A stretch of DNA of 64,000 nucleotides from Streptomyces amritsarensis (GTDB taxonomy: Bacteria; Actinomycetota; Actinomycetes; Streptomycetales; Streptomycetaceae): assembly GCF_001953875.1 (NCBI RefSeq), contig NZ_MQUR01000022.1, positions 1 to 64,000 on the forward strand, written 5' to 3'. The notes under the pieces were generated by a model. The model saw only the letters and a list, made by a program, of their open reading frames with translations, made no database searches and was not told where the DNA came from. Below are positions 31,384-40,554 of this stretch, in pieces; positions within the stretch are counted from its first letter, which is position 1; each line of letters starts with the position of its first letter. The position numbers and the translations under genes are program-made.

Positions 31384-34248
31384 ATGACCGGACGTTTTGG
31401 TCGACAACCGACCGGGAGGGGTTCGCGCATGTCCGCGCGCCTGTCCCGGGGGGCCCACAGCGTCGCCGGTCAGGTCTTCGCCCTGCAGGCGGTCATCGTG
31501 GTGCTGCTCATCAGCGCCGCCGCGCTGGCCCTGGTGTTCCAGGCCCGTTACGACAGCCAGCGTGACGCCCGCAACCGCTCGCTCGCCGCCGCCGAGGCCT
31601 TCGCGCACGCCCCCGGCCTCCCGGAGGCGCTGATGTCGCGGGATCCCACGGCCGCGCTCCAGCCGCTGGCCGAGGCCGCCCGCAGGGCCTCCGGCCTCGA
31701 CTTCATCGCGGTGATGGACATCCGGGGGGTCCGCTACACCGACTCGCGGCCCGAGCTGATCGGCCAGCGGGCCTCGGACGTCTCCCGGGCCGTCGCCGGG
31801 GAGTCCTTCACGGAGGTCTTCGAGGGCCAGCCGAGCGACGCCGTTCGCGCCGTGGTACCCGTGCGCGACGCGGAGGGCACCGTCATCGGCCTGGTCGGCA
31901 CCGGGATAGAGGTGAAGAACGTCTCCGACGCGGTGGAGGGGCAGCTCCCCCTCCTCGTCGGCGCCACGGCGACCGGTCTGCTGCTCGGCACCGCCGGAGC
32001 CGCCCTGGTCAGCCGGCGGCTCCTGCACCAGACCCGGGGGCTGGGCGCCGCCGAGATGACCCGGATGAACGAACACCACGAGGCCGTTCTGCACGCCGTG
32101 CGCGAGGGCGTGCTCATCATCGGCAACGACAAGCGGCTCATCCTGGCCAACGACGAGGCCCGCAGACTCCTCGACCTGCCGCAGGACGCCGAGGAGCGCG
32201 CTGTCGGCGACCTCGGTCTCGACCCCCGCACCACCGAGCTCCTCGCCTCCGGCCGTGTCGTGACCGACCACGTGCACCTGGCGGGCGACCGGCTGCTCGC
32301 CGTCAACGTCCGGCCCACGGTGGCGTACGCGGGACGGCCCGCCGGCCGTGTGGTGACCCTGCGCGACACCACCGAGCTCGCCTCGCTCTCCGGCCGGGCC
32401 GAGGTCGCGCGCAGCCGCCTCCAGCTGCTCTACGACGCGGGCGTGCGGATCGGGACCACGCTGGACGTGGCGCGCACCGCCGAGGAGCTGTCGGAGGTGG
32501 CCGTACCGCGCTTCGCCGACTTCGTGACGGTGGAGCTGCTGGAGCCCGTGCTGCGCGGTGACGAGCCCTCCGTGGGCGGCGTGTACACCGAGATGCGCCG
32601 GGCGGCGATCTCGGGCGTGCGGGCCGACTCGCCGCTCCAGCCGGTGGGCGACCTCATCCGGTTCGAAGTGCCGACGGCGCCGATGGCCGCGGCCCTGGCC
32701 GCCGGGCACGCGGTGCTCGCGGCCGACCTGAACGCCGCCATGGGCTGGCGGGCCCAGGACTCCCAGGGCACCCGCGCGGCCCTCGATTACGGCCTGCACT
32801 CGCTGATCTCCGTACCCCTCCAGGCCCGCGGGGTGGTCCTGGGCATGGCCAACTTCTGGCGCGCCGACACCCCGGAGCCCTTCGACGAGGAGGACCTGTC
32901 CTTCGCGGAGGAGCTGGGTGCGCGGGCGGCCGTCTCCATCGACAACGCCCGCCGGTTCACCCGCGAGCACGCGATGGCCGTGACCCTCCAGCGCAGCCTC
33001 CTGCCCCGGGTGCTGCCCGACCAGAGCGCCGTGGACGTGGCCTACCGCTACCTGCCGGCGACGGCCGGGGTGGGGGGCGACTGGTTCGACGTGATCCAGC
33101 TTCCCGGGGCCCGCGTGGCGCTGGTCGTGGGCGACGTCGTCGGGCACGGGGTGCACGCCGCGGCCACCATGGGCCGGCTGCGGACCGCGGTGCACAACTT
33201 CTCCACCCTGGACCTGCCGCCCGACGAACTGCTCGGCCACCTGGACGAGCTGATCAACCGGATCGACCAGGACGAGGCCGGGGGCGGGGGCCCGGACGGC
33301 GGGGACGGCGACGGGACGGGCGGGGACGGCGCCGGGGCGGACGGCGACGGCGCGGGCGGCGACGGCGCGGGCGGGGACGGCGCCGGGCCCGACGGGGTGT
33401 CCGGGCATGCTTCCGCCATCACCGGCGCCACCTGCCTCTACGCGATCTACGACCCGGTCTCCGGACGGTGCCGGATGGCGAGCGCCGGGCACCCCGGGCC
33501 CGCGCTGGTCCGCCCCGGCGGCCGGGTGGAGTTCCCCGAGCTGCCGACCGGGCTGCCGCTCGGCGTGGGCGGTATGCCCTTCGAGGCGGTCGAGTTCCAG
33601 CTGCCCGAGGGGAGCCGGCTCGCGCTGTTCACGGACGGCCTGGTGGAAGACCGCGACCGCGACTTCGACACCGGTCTGCGCCTGCTCGCCGACGCGCTGT
33701 CGCGGCCCGGCCGCAGCCCCGACCAGGCGGCGTCGGACGTGCTCACGACGATGCTGTTCCCGGTCCCGAGCGACGACATCGCACTGCTGATCGCGGACAC
33801 CCGGCGGCTGGAGGCGGACCGGATCGCCGAATGGGAGGTGCCCGGCGAGCACGCGGCCGTGTCCCGGGTGCGCAACGCCGGCTCGGCGCAGCTCGTCGAG
33901 TGGGGCCTCGGGGACATCGCCTTCGCCGCCGAGCTGATCCTCAGCGAGCTGGTCACCAACGCGATCCGCTACGGGAGCGCCCCTGTCGGGGTCCGCCTGC
34001 TGCGCGACCGGAGCCTGATCTGCGAGGTCTCCGACGGCAGCAGCACCTCCCCGCACCTGCGGTACGCGGCGACCACCGACGAGGGAGGGCGCGGGCTGTT
34101 CCTCGTCGCGCAGTACGCCGAACGCTGGGGCACCCGCTACACGGACCGCGGGAAGGTCATCTGGGCCGAGCTGCCGCTGACCGGCGGCGCGGAGCCGCAG
34201 CCGCCGGAGCCGCTGGACCTGGACTCGCTGGAGGACCTGGCCTGGTGA
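31384..34248 (+). CDS. membrane-bound SpoIIE phosphatase with sensor, PAS, GAF and kinase-like domains
   Basis: A 954-aa signalling protein. Transmembrane helix 1 (about 31-53) and helix 2 (about 188-212) bracket an extracytoplasmic CitA/DcuS-like PAS sensor (MDIRGVRYTDSRPELIGQ). PAS (about 232-330), GAF (about 343-525), SpoIIE/PP2C phosphatase (about 533-805, VGGDWFDVIQLPG and GDVVGHGVHAAATMG) and a C-terminal HATPase domain (about 820-935, LVTNAIRYGSAP, DEGGRGLFLVAQYAERWG) follow. These enzymes control anti-sigma antagonists; the ATPase domain resembles RsbW anti-sigma kinases. A 40-residue Gly/Asp run (about 632-671) interrupts the phosphatase domain. ATG 31384 follows AAAGGG. No sigma factor is adjacent. 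Confidence 0.92.
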   Translation: MTGRFGRQPTGRGSRMSARLSRGAHSVAGQVFALQAVIVVLLISAAALALVFQARYDSQRDARNRSLAAAEAFAHAPGLPEALMSRDPTAALQPLAEAARRASGLDFIAVMDIRGVRYTDSRPELIGQRASDVSRAVAGESFTEVFEGQPSDAVRAVVPVRDAEGTVIGLVGTGIEVKNVSDAVEGQLPLLVGATATGLLLGTAGAALVSRRLLHQTRGLGAAEMTRMNEHHEAVLHAVREGVLIIGNDKRLILANDEARRLLDLPQDAEERAVGDLGLDPRTTELLASGRVVTDHVHLAGDRLLAVNVRPTVAYAGRPAGRVVTLRDTTELASLSGRAEVARSRLQLLYDAGVRIGTTLDVARTAEELSEVAVPRFADFVTVELLEPVLRGDEPSVGGVYTEMRRAAISGVRADSPLQPVGDLIRFEVPTAPMAAALAAGHAVLAADLNAAMGWRAQDSQGTRAALDYGLHSLISVPLQARGVVLGMANFWRADTPEPFDEEDLSFAEELGARAAVSIDNARRFTREHAMAVTLQRSLLPRVLPDQSAVDVAYRYLPATAGVGGDWFDVIQLPGARVALVVGDVVGHGVHAAATMGRLRTAVHNFSTLDLPPDELLGHLDELINRIDQDEAGGGGPDGGDGDGTGGDGAGADGDGAGGDGAGGDGAGPDGVSGHASAITGATCLYAIYDPVSGRCRMASAGHPGPALVRPGGRVEFPELPTGLPLGVGGMPFEAVEFQLPEGSRLALFTDGLVEDRDRDFDTGLRLLADALSRPGRSPDQAASDVLTTMLFPVPSDDIALLIADTRRLEADRIAEWEVPGEHAAVSRVRNAGSAQLVEWGLGDIAFAAELILSELVTNAIRYGSAPVGVRLLRDRSLICEVSDGSSTSPHLRYAATTDEGGRGLFLVAQYAERWGTRYTDRGKVIWAELPLTGGAEPQPPEPLDLDSLEDLAW

Positions 34249-34255
34249 CGCGGCG

Positions 34256-34270
34256 GGCCGCCGGGCGGCC
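34256..34270. terminator. short hairpin between convergent phosphatase genes
   Basis: GGCCGC (34256-34261) and GCGGCC (34265-34270) with a CGG loop, 8 bases after the stop of the rightward gene and 26 bases from the stop of the leftward one. Small but very stable. Confidence 0.4.
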
Positions 34271-34296
34271 TCCCCGGGCCGTGGCCGGCGTACGGG

Positions 34297-36363
34297 TCAC
34301 AGCGGCCGGGAGCGGGCCAGCAGCATCGCCACGTCGTCCTGCTGGGCGCACGGGAGCAGCCGCCGCAGGATCTGGTCGCACAGCCCCTCCAGGGGCTGCT
34401 CCACCCCGTGCAGGGCCTCTCCCAGCTGTTCCATGCCCTGGTCGAGGTCGCGGTCGCGGGCCTCGATGAGTCCGTCGGTGTAGAGGACGAGCAGGCTGCC
34501 CGGGGGCAGGTGCACCTCCTCGGTGCGGAAGTCCCGTCCGCCGGCGCCCAGGGGGGTCCCCGGCGGGCCGTGGAGGAAGGACACGGCCCCGTCGGTGGCG
34601 ACGACGGCGGGCGGCGGGTGGCCGGCGCGGGCGATCACGCAGGTGCCCGATGCCGCGTGGTGGACGGCGTACACGCAGGTCGCCATCTCGTCCTCGCCGA
34701 GGTCCGCGACGACGGCGTCGAGGGAGCGGAGCAGCTGTGCGGGGGGTACGCCGTGGCGCGCGAGGGTGCGTACGGCCGTGCGCAGCTGGCCCATGACGGC
34801 CGCCGCGTGGATGCCGTGGCCCATGACGTCCCCGATGACCAGGCCGGTCCGGCCGCCGGGCAGCGGGATGGCGTCGAACCAGTCCCCGCCGACGTCGTGG
34901 TCGCTGGCGGGCAGGTAGCGGCCGGTGAGTTCGAGGCCGGGGACCTCGGGCAGGACGCTGTTGGTGAGGCTCCGCTGGAGGGTCAGGGCGGCCTGGCGCT
35001 GGCGGGTGTACATGCGGGCGTTGTCGATGTTGAGGGCCGCCCGGGCGACGAGCTCGTCGACCAGGACGCAGTCCTGCTCGTCGAAGGGCTCGCGCTCGCG
35101 CGTCCGGGTGACGGTGACGGCTCCCAGGACGGTGCCGCGGGCGACGAGCGGGACCAGGCGGGCAGAGCCCAGGGTGGCCAGGTAGGCCCGCAGGGCGTCG
35201 GCGCGCGGGGAGGTGATCAGGGCCGGGATGTCGGAGACGTAGAGGTTCATGGGCCGGCCCTCGGTGATGACCTGCTCGTAGACGGTGCCCGCGGGGATCT
35301 GGAAGGTCTGGCCGGCGGTGAGTTTCGCGGTGGGTGCGCCCGGGTCGGGGAAGTGTGCCGCCAGGCGGCGCAGGACCCCGCGGGTGGAGGCCGCGGGGGC
35401 CGCGCCCTCGTCGGGGCCGAGGACGGATTCGAGGAGCTGGACGTCGGCGGAGTCCGAGAACTGCGGTACCAGCAGGTCCACGATCTCCTGGGCGGTCTGG
35501 CGCAGGTCCAGGGTCGTGCCGATGCGGGTGCCCGCTTCCGCGAGCAGGGCGAAGCGGTTGCGGGCCAGTTCGGCCTCGGCCTGGGCCTGCTGGCTCTCGG
35601 TGATGTCGATGAGGGAGGCGATCAGGCCGAGGGGCCGTCCGGAGCCGTCCAGGAGCGGGGCGTAGGAGCAGGACCAGGTCCGGTCGTGGTCGGGGTCGGC
35701 GGGGGTCCGCCCGGTGCGGCGGACGTCGACGACGGCGGTGCCGCGGTCGAGGACCTGCCGCATCGTCGCCTCCAGGGCGGCCGCGTTGACGCCGGGGACC
35801 ACTTCGGTGAGCCGTTTGCCGAGGTGCTCGGCGGCGGAGACGCCGTTCATCCGGGCGAGCGCGTCGTTGACCCTGAGGAAGCGCAGGTCGGGGCCGAGGG
35901 TGGCCAGGCCGATGGGCGACTGGGTGAACAGGCTCTGCAGGGCGGCGAGGGAGTCGCGCATGTGGAGGACCTCGGAGGTTTCCACGGCGATGAGCAGGGC
36001 GCCGGTCCGTCCGTCGGCGTCGACGGCGGGGACGATCCACATCTCCATCACGACGCGGTGCCCGTCGCGGTGGCGCACGGGCAGGGTGCCCACGACGGTC
36101 TCGCCCGCCTGGACGCGGCGGGTCAGCTGGTCGGCGAGCTGATGGTTGGCCTCGGGGACCAGTACGGAGGTTCCGGGGCGGCCGATGATGTCCTCGGGGC
36201 GGTGCCCGAGCAGGTCCTGGGCGGCGAGGGACCACTCCGCGATGCGCCCGTCGGCGTCCTCGCGCCACAGGGCGATCGGCAGCAGTTCGCGGAGTACGCC
36301 CGCGTAGCCGACAACCGCCGCCGGCGGGTCCGGCACCTCGCTCGTCGACTGGTACGTGTCCAC
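34297..36363 (-). CDS. cytoplasmic SpoIIE family phosphatase with PAS and GAF domains
   Basis: A 688-aa PP2C-type phosphatase: two PAS domains (about 22-135 and 140-265), a GAF domain (about 275-440) and the SpoIIE phosphatase (about 455-685; VGGDWFDAIPLPGGRTGLVIGDVMGHG, LVLYTDGLIEARD). It has no transmembrane helices and no HATPase domain, unlike its convergent neighbour. The GAF linkers of both proteins share the RIGTTLD core (LLAEAGTRIGTTLDLRQTAQE versus LLYDAGVRIGTTLDVARTAEE), so the two are paralogues. It probably dephosphorylates an anti-sigma antagonist. The ligand of the PAS/GAF modules is unknown. Confidence 0.91.
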   Translation of the reverse strand: MDTYQSTSEVPDPPAAVVGYAGVLRELLPIALWREDADGRIAEWSLAAQDLLGHRPEDIIGRPGTSVLVPEANHQLADQLTRRVQAGETVVGTLPVRHRDGHRVVMEMWIVPAVDADGRTGALLIAVETSEVLHMRDSLAALQSLFTQSPIGLATLGPDLRFLRVNDALARMNGVSAAEHLGKRLTEVVPGVNAAALEATMRQVLDRGTAVVDVRRTGRTPADPDHDRTWSCSYAPLLDGSGRPLGLIASLIDITESQQAQAEAELARNRFALLAEAGTRIGTTLDLRQTAQEIVDLLVPQFSDSADVQLLESVLGPDEGAAPAASTRGVLRRLAAHFPDPGAPTAKLTAGQTFQIPAGTVYEQVITEGRPMNLYVSDIPALITSPRADALRAYLATLGSARLVPLVARGTVLGAVTVTRTREREPFDEQDCVLVDELVARAALNIDNARMYTRQRQAALTLQRSLTNSVLPEVPGLELTGRYLPASDHDVGGDWFDAIPLPGGRTGLVIGDVMGHGIHAAAVMGQLRTAVRTLARHGVPPAQLLRSLDAVVADLGEDEMATCVYAVHHAASGTCVIARAGHPPPAVVATDGAVSFLHGPPGTPLGAGGRDFRTEEVHLPPGSLLVLYTDGLIEARDRDLDQGMEQLGEALHGVEQPLEGLCDQILRRLLPCAQQDDVAMLLARSRPL

Positions 36364-36571
36364 ACCGACCTCACCCCGGGGGCCTGATTCCTACCGATTC
36401 ACCCTATCCGAGGCGTCGGCGCCGGGCTCTGTGTCCGCCGCGAGGGCGGGTAGGACCACTACCTCCGCGGGGGCGGCGGGAAACCCGGTGGCGGGGCCGT
36501 CCGGTGGCTGGCGGCGAAGCGCATCCCCCGGCCGCTCGGCCGTCACGGGCGGAGCGGTACCGGACAACCCG

Positions 36572-37936
36572 TCAGGGGTGCGCCAGCAGCTCCTGGGCGC
36601 CGCCGCTGATGACCGCGGTCACCGGGATCCCCGCACGGTCGATCAGGCCCGCCGCGACGGCCGCCCGGCGGCCGCTGCCGCACACCACCCAGATCTCCCG
36701 GTCCCGGGGCAGTTCGCCGATCCTGCGGGGCAGTTCGGCCAGGGGCACGGCGAGGGAGCCGGGGATGCCGCCCTCGGGGCGGTCCGGGCGGACGTCGAGC
36801 ACCCGTCTGCCGTCGAGGTGCCCGGCCAGCTCGGCCGCGTCCGCGGTGCGGAAGCTGCGCAGGGGCCGGCCGGCGGCGGCCCAGGCGTCGACGCCTCCCG
36901 CCAGGTATCCGGCGATGTCGTCGTATCCGATCCGCAGGAGCTGGACCGCCGCCTCGCGGGCGGCTTCCTCGGCGGGTTCCGGCAGGACGAGGACCAGGCG
37001 CGTCCCGAAGGGCACGACCTCGCCGACCAGGCTCGCGAAGCGCTCGTCGAGCTCGTCGCAGATCGAGTCGGGCAGGTGGCCGGCGGCGAAGGCCGCCCGG
37101 TCGCGCCCGTCGACGATCTGCGCGCCGCCGCCGGCGAGCCCCTCCACCATGTTCGGGGTGAGCGGGCGCAGGGCGGGCGGGCCGCCGAGGATCCGCGGCC
37201 CGTGCCGGTTGACGGGCGCCATGTGGCGGTAGTAGGCGGGGTACGGGGGCAGGCCCGACATCCGTCCCCGGACGAACTCCTCCTCGTCCTGGGCGGTCAG
37301 CACGGGGTTGGTGCGCCGCTCCGCGCCGACCGTGCTGGTCCGCTCCCCCGACACCGGTCCGGCCGCGCAGGAGCTGCCCGCGCCGTGCGTCGGCAGCACG
37401 CGGGTGCCGTCCGGGAGCAGGGCGAGCCGGCGCAGCGTCCGGTACTGGGCCCGGGCGAGTTCCTCCGTACGGCCGCTGCCGGACAGGTCGGTGCGGCCGG
37501 CGTTGCCGACGAGGAGGCTGCCTCCGGTGAAGACGGCCGTAGGGGCGGTTCCCGCGTCGTCGAAGACGAGGTAGGAGGTGTGTTCGGCGGTGTGTCCGGG
37601 GGTTTCCACGGCCCGTACGGTCGCGTCGCCGACGCGGATCTCGTCGTCCTCCGCCAAGGGCAGGTGGTCGAAGGCGTAGGGGGCGCGAGCCGGGCCGGCG
37701 ACGGTGGCGCCGGTCGCCGCGCGGACCTCCAGCGCGCCGGAGACGTAGTCGTTGTGCACGTGGGTCTCCAGGACGTAGCGGATCCTGACCCCCTTGGCGG
37801 TACAGGAGTCGGTCAGCCCCCAGACGTCGCGCTGCGGGTCGACGAGGGCGGCCTCGTCGCCGCTGACGAGCAGGTAGCTGGTGTCCCCGAGCGACGGGGT
37901 GGCGATGACCTCGATCGTCGCCTCGGAACCGTTCAT
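36572..37936 (-). CDS. CstB-like metallo-beta-lactamase/rhodanese fusion (persulfide-oxidising enzyme)
   Basis: A 454-aa protein. Residues 1-250 form a metallo-beta-lactamase domain of the persulfide dioxygenase group (LETHVHNDYVSG with His59, His61 and Asp63; His115; His184) carrying the HGAGSSC motif (Cys190). Residues about 262-360 are a rhodanese-like domain lacking the catalytic Cys. Residues about 365-454 form an active rhodanese with VVCGSGRRA (Cys419). Size and order match Staphylococcus CstB, which turns persulfides into thiosulfate, and related ETHE1-rhodanese fusions. The start ATG overlaps the stop of the upstream sulfite oxidase-like gene (ATGA), so the two act together in sulfur detoxification. 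Confidence 0.88.
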   Translation of the reverse strand: MNGSEATIEVIATPSLGDTSYLLVSGDEAALVDPQRDVWGLTDSCTAKGVRIRYVLETHVHNDYVSGALEVRAATGATVAGPARAPYAFDHLPLAEDDEIRVGDATVRAVETPGHTAEHTSYLVFDDAGTAPTAVFTGGSLLVGNAGRTDLSGSGRTEELARAQYRTLRRLALLPDGTRVLPTHGAGSSCAAGPVSGERTSTVGAERRTNPVLTAQDEEEFVRGRMSGLPPYPAYYRHMAPVNRHGPRILGGPPALRPLTPNMVEGLAGGGAQIVDGRDRAAFAAGHLPDSICDELDERFASLVGEVVPFGTRLVLVLPEPAEEAAREAAVQLLRIGYDDIAGYLAGGVDAWAAAGRPLRSFRTADAAELAGHLDGRRVLDVRPDRPEGGIPGSLAVPLAELPRRIGELPRDREIWVVCGSGRRAAVAAGLIDRAGIPVTAVISGGAQELLAHP

Positions 37937-39042
37937 ACGACCACCACCTCCACGGAGGCCACGGGGTTGCAGCCGTAGCCACGGGCGTTCCACGGGGCCT
38001 GCGGCGGCTGTGCGTCGCCGCGGGCGTCGGTCGCGCGGGCCAGCAGCCGGTACGGTCCCGGCTGCTGCGGGGTCCACCGGTAGGACCAGCCGCTCCAGGC
38101 GTACGGGCCGGCCGGTGGTTCGAGGACGGCTTCGCGCCAGCCCCGGACGTGGTCCGGGTCGCGGCCGTCGTCCTCGTGCTCGGCCCGTACCTCGACCCTG
38201 CGCACGGGCACCCCGTCGCCCGACCAGGCGCGGCCGCGGACCAGGGTCTCGTGGCCGCGCCGCAGGTCCTCGTCGGGTGCGGGCTCGGTGATGAGCGACT
38301 TGACGCGCAGGGTTGTCACGGGTCCTTCGGGGGTGCCGCGCGGGGTGACGTAGAGGTATTCCTCGGCCTGGAAAACCCCGGTGAAGGGGGCGGTCACGGC
38401 CCGCGCCCCGACCAGCCATTTCACGTCCGCGACGGCGTACCGGCCGGGGACCACCAGGCGGACCGGGGCTCCGTGCTCGGGGGTGAGGGGCTCGCCGTTC
38501 ATGCGGGTGGCGAGGAGGGTGTCGGGGTGGCGGGCCACGCTGAGGGGGAGGCTGCGTTCGAAGGGCGTCCGGCGGCCGCGCACGGTGCCGGAGTCGGCTC
38601 CGGTGAAGACGATTTCGACGGCCTCCGGGTCGATTCCCGCGCGGTCCGCGAGGAGGCGGAAGGGCACGCCCGCGAAATGCGCGCAGCCCACCGCCCGCTG
38701 GCCCCAGGGCAGGCCGGGCGGGGTCGGGCGCATCAGGCCGCGGCCGTTGCCGGCGCATTCCACGACGACGTCGAGCTCGCGGTGTTCCAGTGCGAGCAGT
38801 TCGTCGCGGCCGATGGAGAAGGCGCCGGCCACGGCGCCGCCCACGTGGAGCCGCCACCGGTCGGGGTCGGTCGGCGGGATGCCGAAGTGGTCGCGTACGA
38901 AGAAGGCCGCGGCCGGGGTGAGGGGCTCGGCCAGCGCGGCCGACGGGGTCTGTGCGTTGTACGGGTCGGCGGTGACCGTCTCGGGTGCCCAGACGGTGGC
39001 GCCGGGCCCGCGGGCGACCCGGGAATCGGGCGCTGCGGTCAT
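37933..39042 (-). CDS. sulfite oxidase-like molybdopterin oxidoreductase
   Basis: A 369-aa molybdoenzyme of the sulfite oxidase family. The molybdopterin domain has VVVECAGNGRG, with Cys96 as the Mo-coordinating thiolate, and VKWLVGARAVTAPFTGVFQAEEY. The C-terminal third is the dimerisation domain (PVRRVEVRAEHEDDGRDP, YAWSGWSYRW). ATG 39042 has GGAGGT; a longer frame from 39066 is less likely. There is no twin-arginine signal, so it is probably cytoplasmic, and there is no heme domain. With the downstream persulfide enzyme it suggests persulfide to sulfite to sulfate oxidation. The electron acceptor is unknown. Confidence 0.88.
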   Translation of the reverse strand: MTAAPDSRVARGPGATVWAPETVTADPYNAQTPSAALAEPLTPAAAFFVRDHFGIPPTDPDRWRLHVGGAVAGAFSIGRDELLALEHRELDVVVECAGNGRGLMRPTPPGLPWGQRAVGCAHFAGVPFRLLADRAGIDPEAVEIVFTGADSGTVRGRRTPFERSLPLSVARHPDTLLATRMNGEPLTPEHGAPVRLVVPGRYAVADVKWLVGARAVTAPFTGVFQAEEYLYVTPRGTPEGPVTTLRVKSLITEPAPDEDLRRGHETLVRGRAWSGDGVPVRRVEVRAEHEDDGRDPDHVRGWREAVLEPPAGPYAWSGWSYRWTPQQPGPYRLLARATDARGDAQPPQAPWNARGYGCNPVASVEVVVV

Positions 39043-39339
39043 GGCCACACCTCCCGTCGGCCTCACGCGGAGCGACGCGAATTTCTTCCAGCCTACGTCC
39101 CGAAAACTCTTGACTCAGGACGAATAGGGAGGAAACTCACTATTACACCGGATCACCGGAGAGAGCCGCACCTCCCCCAGGAGACGTCCTGAGGCCCGAG
39201 TGACTTCGATCCAGGCTCTGGCCAGGCCCCCGGCAGCACCTGTCGGCCACGGGAGCCATCGGCGACGGCGGATGGCTCATGGCACCGAAGGACTGCCGGG
39301 GACTGTCGTGTTCAGGGGCGGCCGGGTCCTGTCTCGGGC

Positions 39340-40554
39340 TCAGGCGAGTTCGCGCAGGCGGGGCGCGTCGGCCGTGTCCAGGACCGCCGCGATTCCCCGG
39401 GCCAGGCACGGGATCCGGTGGGCCGGGATGCCCGCGATGTTGATCCGCCCCGAGGTCGTCCCGTAGATGGCGTACTGCCTGCGCAGCCGCAGCATCTGGT
39501 TCGGGGTCAGCGGCAGCATCGAGAACATGCCCTTCTGCCGGGCCAGCGAGCGGGCCTGCTCCGCGCAGCCGAGATTGCCCAGGTGGGCGGTCAGGTCCGC
39601 CCGGTTGGCCATGATCCGGCCGCGCATCACGTCCAGCTCGGCCCGCCAGGAGGCGCGCAGCCCCGCGTCCTGGAGGATCGCGGTCACGACGGCGGCGCCG
39701 TGCTCGGGCGGCATGGAGTACAGGGTGCGGGCGGCGTTCTGCAGGGCCGTCTCGGCGTGCCGCACGGCCCGGGCCGAGGCGCCGAGCACGATGGCGCAGC
39801 CGACGCGGTCGCTGTAGAGGCCGAAGTTCTTCGAGCAGCTCACGGCGATCAGCATCTCGGGCACCCGGGAGGCCAGCATCCGCGTGGCCAGCAGGTCGGC
39901 CTCCAGGCCGTCGCCGAGTCCGTGGTAGGCGAGGTCGACGAAGGGCACCCAGCCGCCGCGCAGGGCCGACTCGGCCAGCGCCTCCCAGTCGTCCAGCAGG
40001 GGGTCGACGCCCGTGGGGTTGTGGCAGCACCCCTGGAGCAGGACGACGTCGTCGCGCCCCGCGTCCGCCAGCTCCCGCAGCACTCCGGCCGTGTCGAAGC
40101 CGCCCGCGGCGTCCCGCCAGCCGTAGGTGCGGACCTTGAGTCCGGCGGCCTCCAGGATGGGCCGGTGGTTGACGTAGGCCGGGTCGCTGATCCACACCGT
40201 GGCCCCGGGGCGGGTGCGGAAGACCAGGTCGGCGAGCAGCCGCAGCGCGCCGGAGCCGGCGACGGTCTGGACGGCGGCGGCCCGCTCCGCGGGCCCGTCC
40301 GGCCCCAGCACCAGGTCCAGCAGGCACTGGTTGAAGGCGGCGTTGCCGGAGAGCCCGCGGTACTCCTTGGACTCGGAGCGCTGCGCCAGCCGGATCTCGG
40401 CCTCGCGGACGGCGGCCATGACCGGGGTGGTGCCGCTCTGGTCCCGGTAGACGCCGAGGACGAGGTTGAGGCGTTCGGGGCGCTCGTCGCCGCCGAACTC
40501 GTACGTCAGGTCCCACAGCGGGTCGGTGGGCGGCGTGGGGAGGAGCTCAAGCAT
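39340..40554 (-). CDS. PLP-dependent aromatic/aspartate aminotransferase
   Basis: A 404-aa fold-type I aminotransferase of the TyrB/AspC (class Ia) group. The N-terminal LNLVLGVYRDQSGTTPVM corresponds to the conserved NLGVGAYRD-type signature. The PLP Schiff-base lysine is in AVSCSKNFGLYSDRVG, and the substrate-carboxylate Arg lies in GTTSGRINIAG. It transfers amino groups from aromatic or acidic amino acids to 2-oxoglutarate. It overlaps the 3' end of the upstream exporter gene by 8 bases, so they form an operon opposite the Lrp regulator. Aromatic amino acid handling is likely. Confidence 0.9.
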   Translation of the reverse strand: MLELLPTPPTDPLWDLTYEFGGDERPERLNLVLGVYRDQSGTTPVMAAVREAEIRLAQRSESKEYRGLSGNAAFNQCLLDLVLGPDGPAERAAAVQTVAGSGALRLLADLVFRTRPGATVWISDPAYVNHRPILEAAGLKVRTYGWRDAAGGFDTAGVLRELADAGRDDVVLLQGCCHNPTGVDPLLDDWEALAESALRGGWVPFVDLAYHGLGDGLEADLLATRMLASRVPEMLIAVSCSKNFGLYSDRVGCAIVLGASARAVRHAETALQNAARTLYSMPPEHGAAVVTAILQDAGLRASWRAELDVMRGRIMANRADLTAHLGNLGCAEQARSLARQKGMFSMLPLTPNQMLRLRRQYAIYGTTSGRINIAGIPAHRIPCLARGIAAVLDTADAPRLRELA

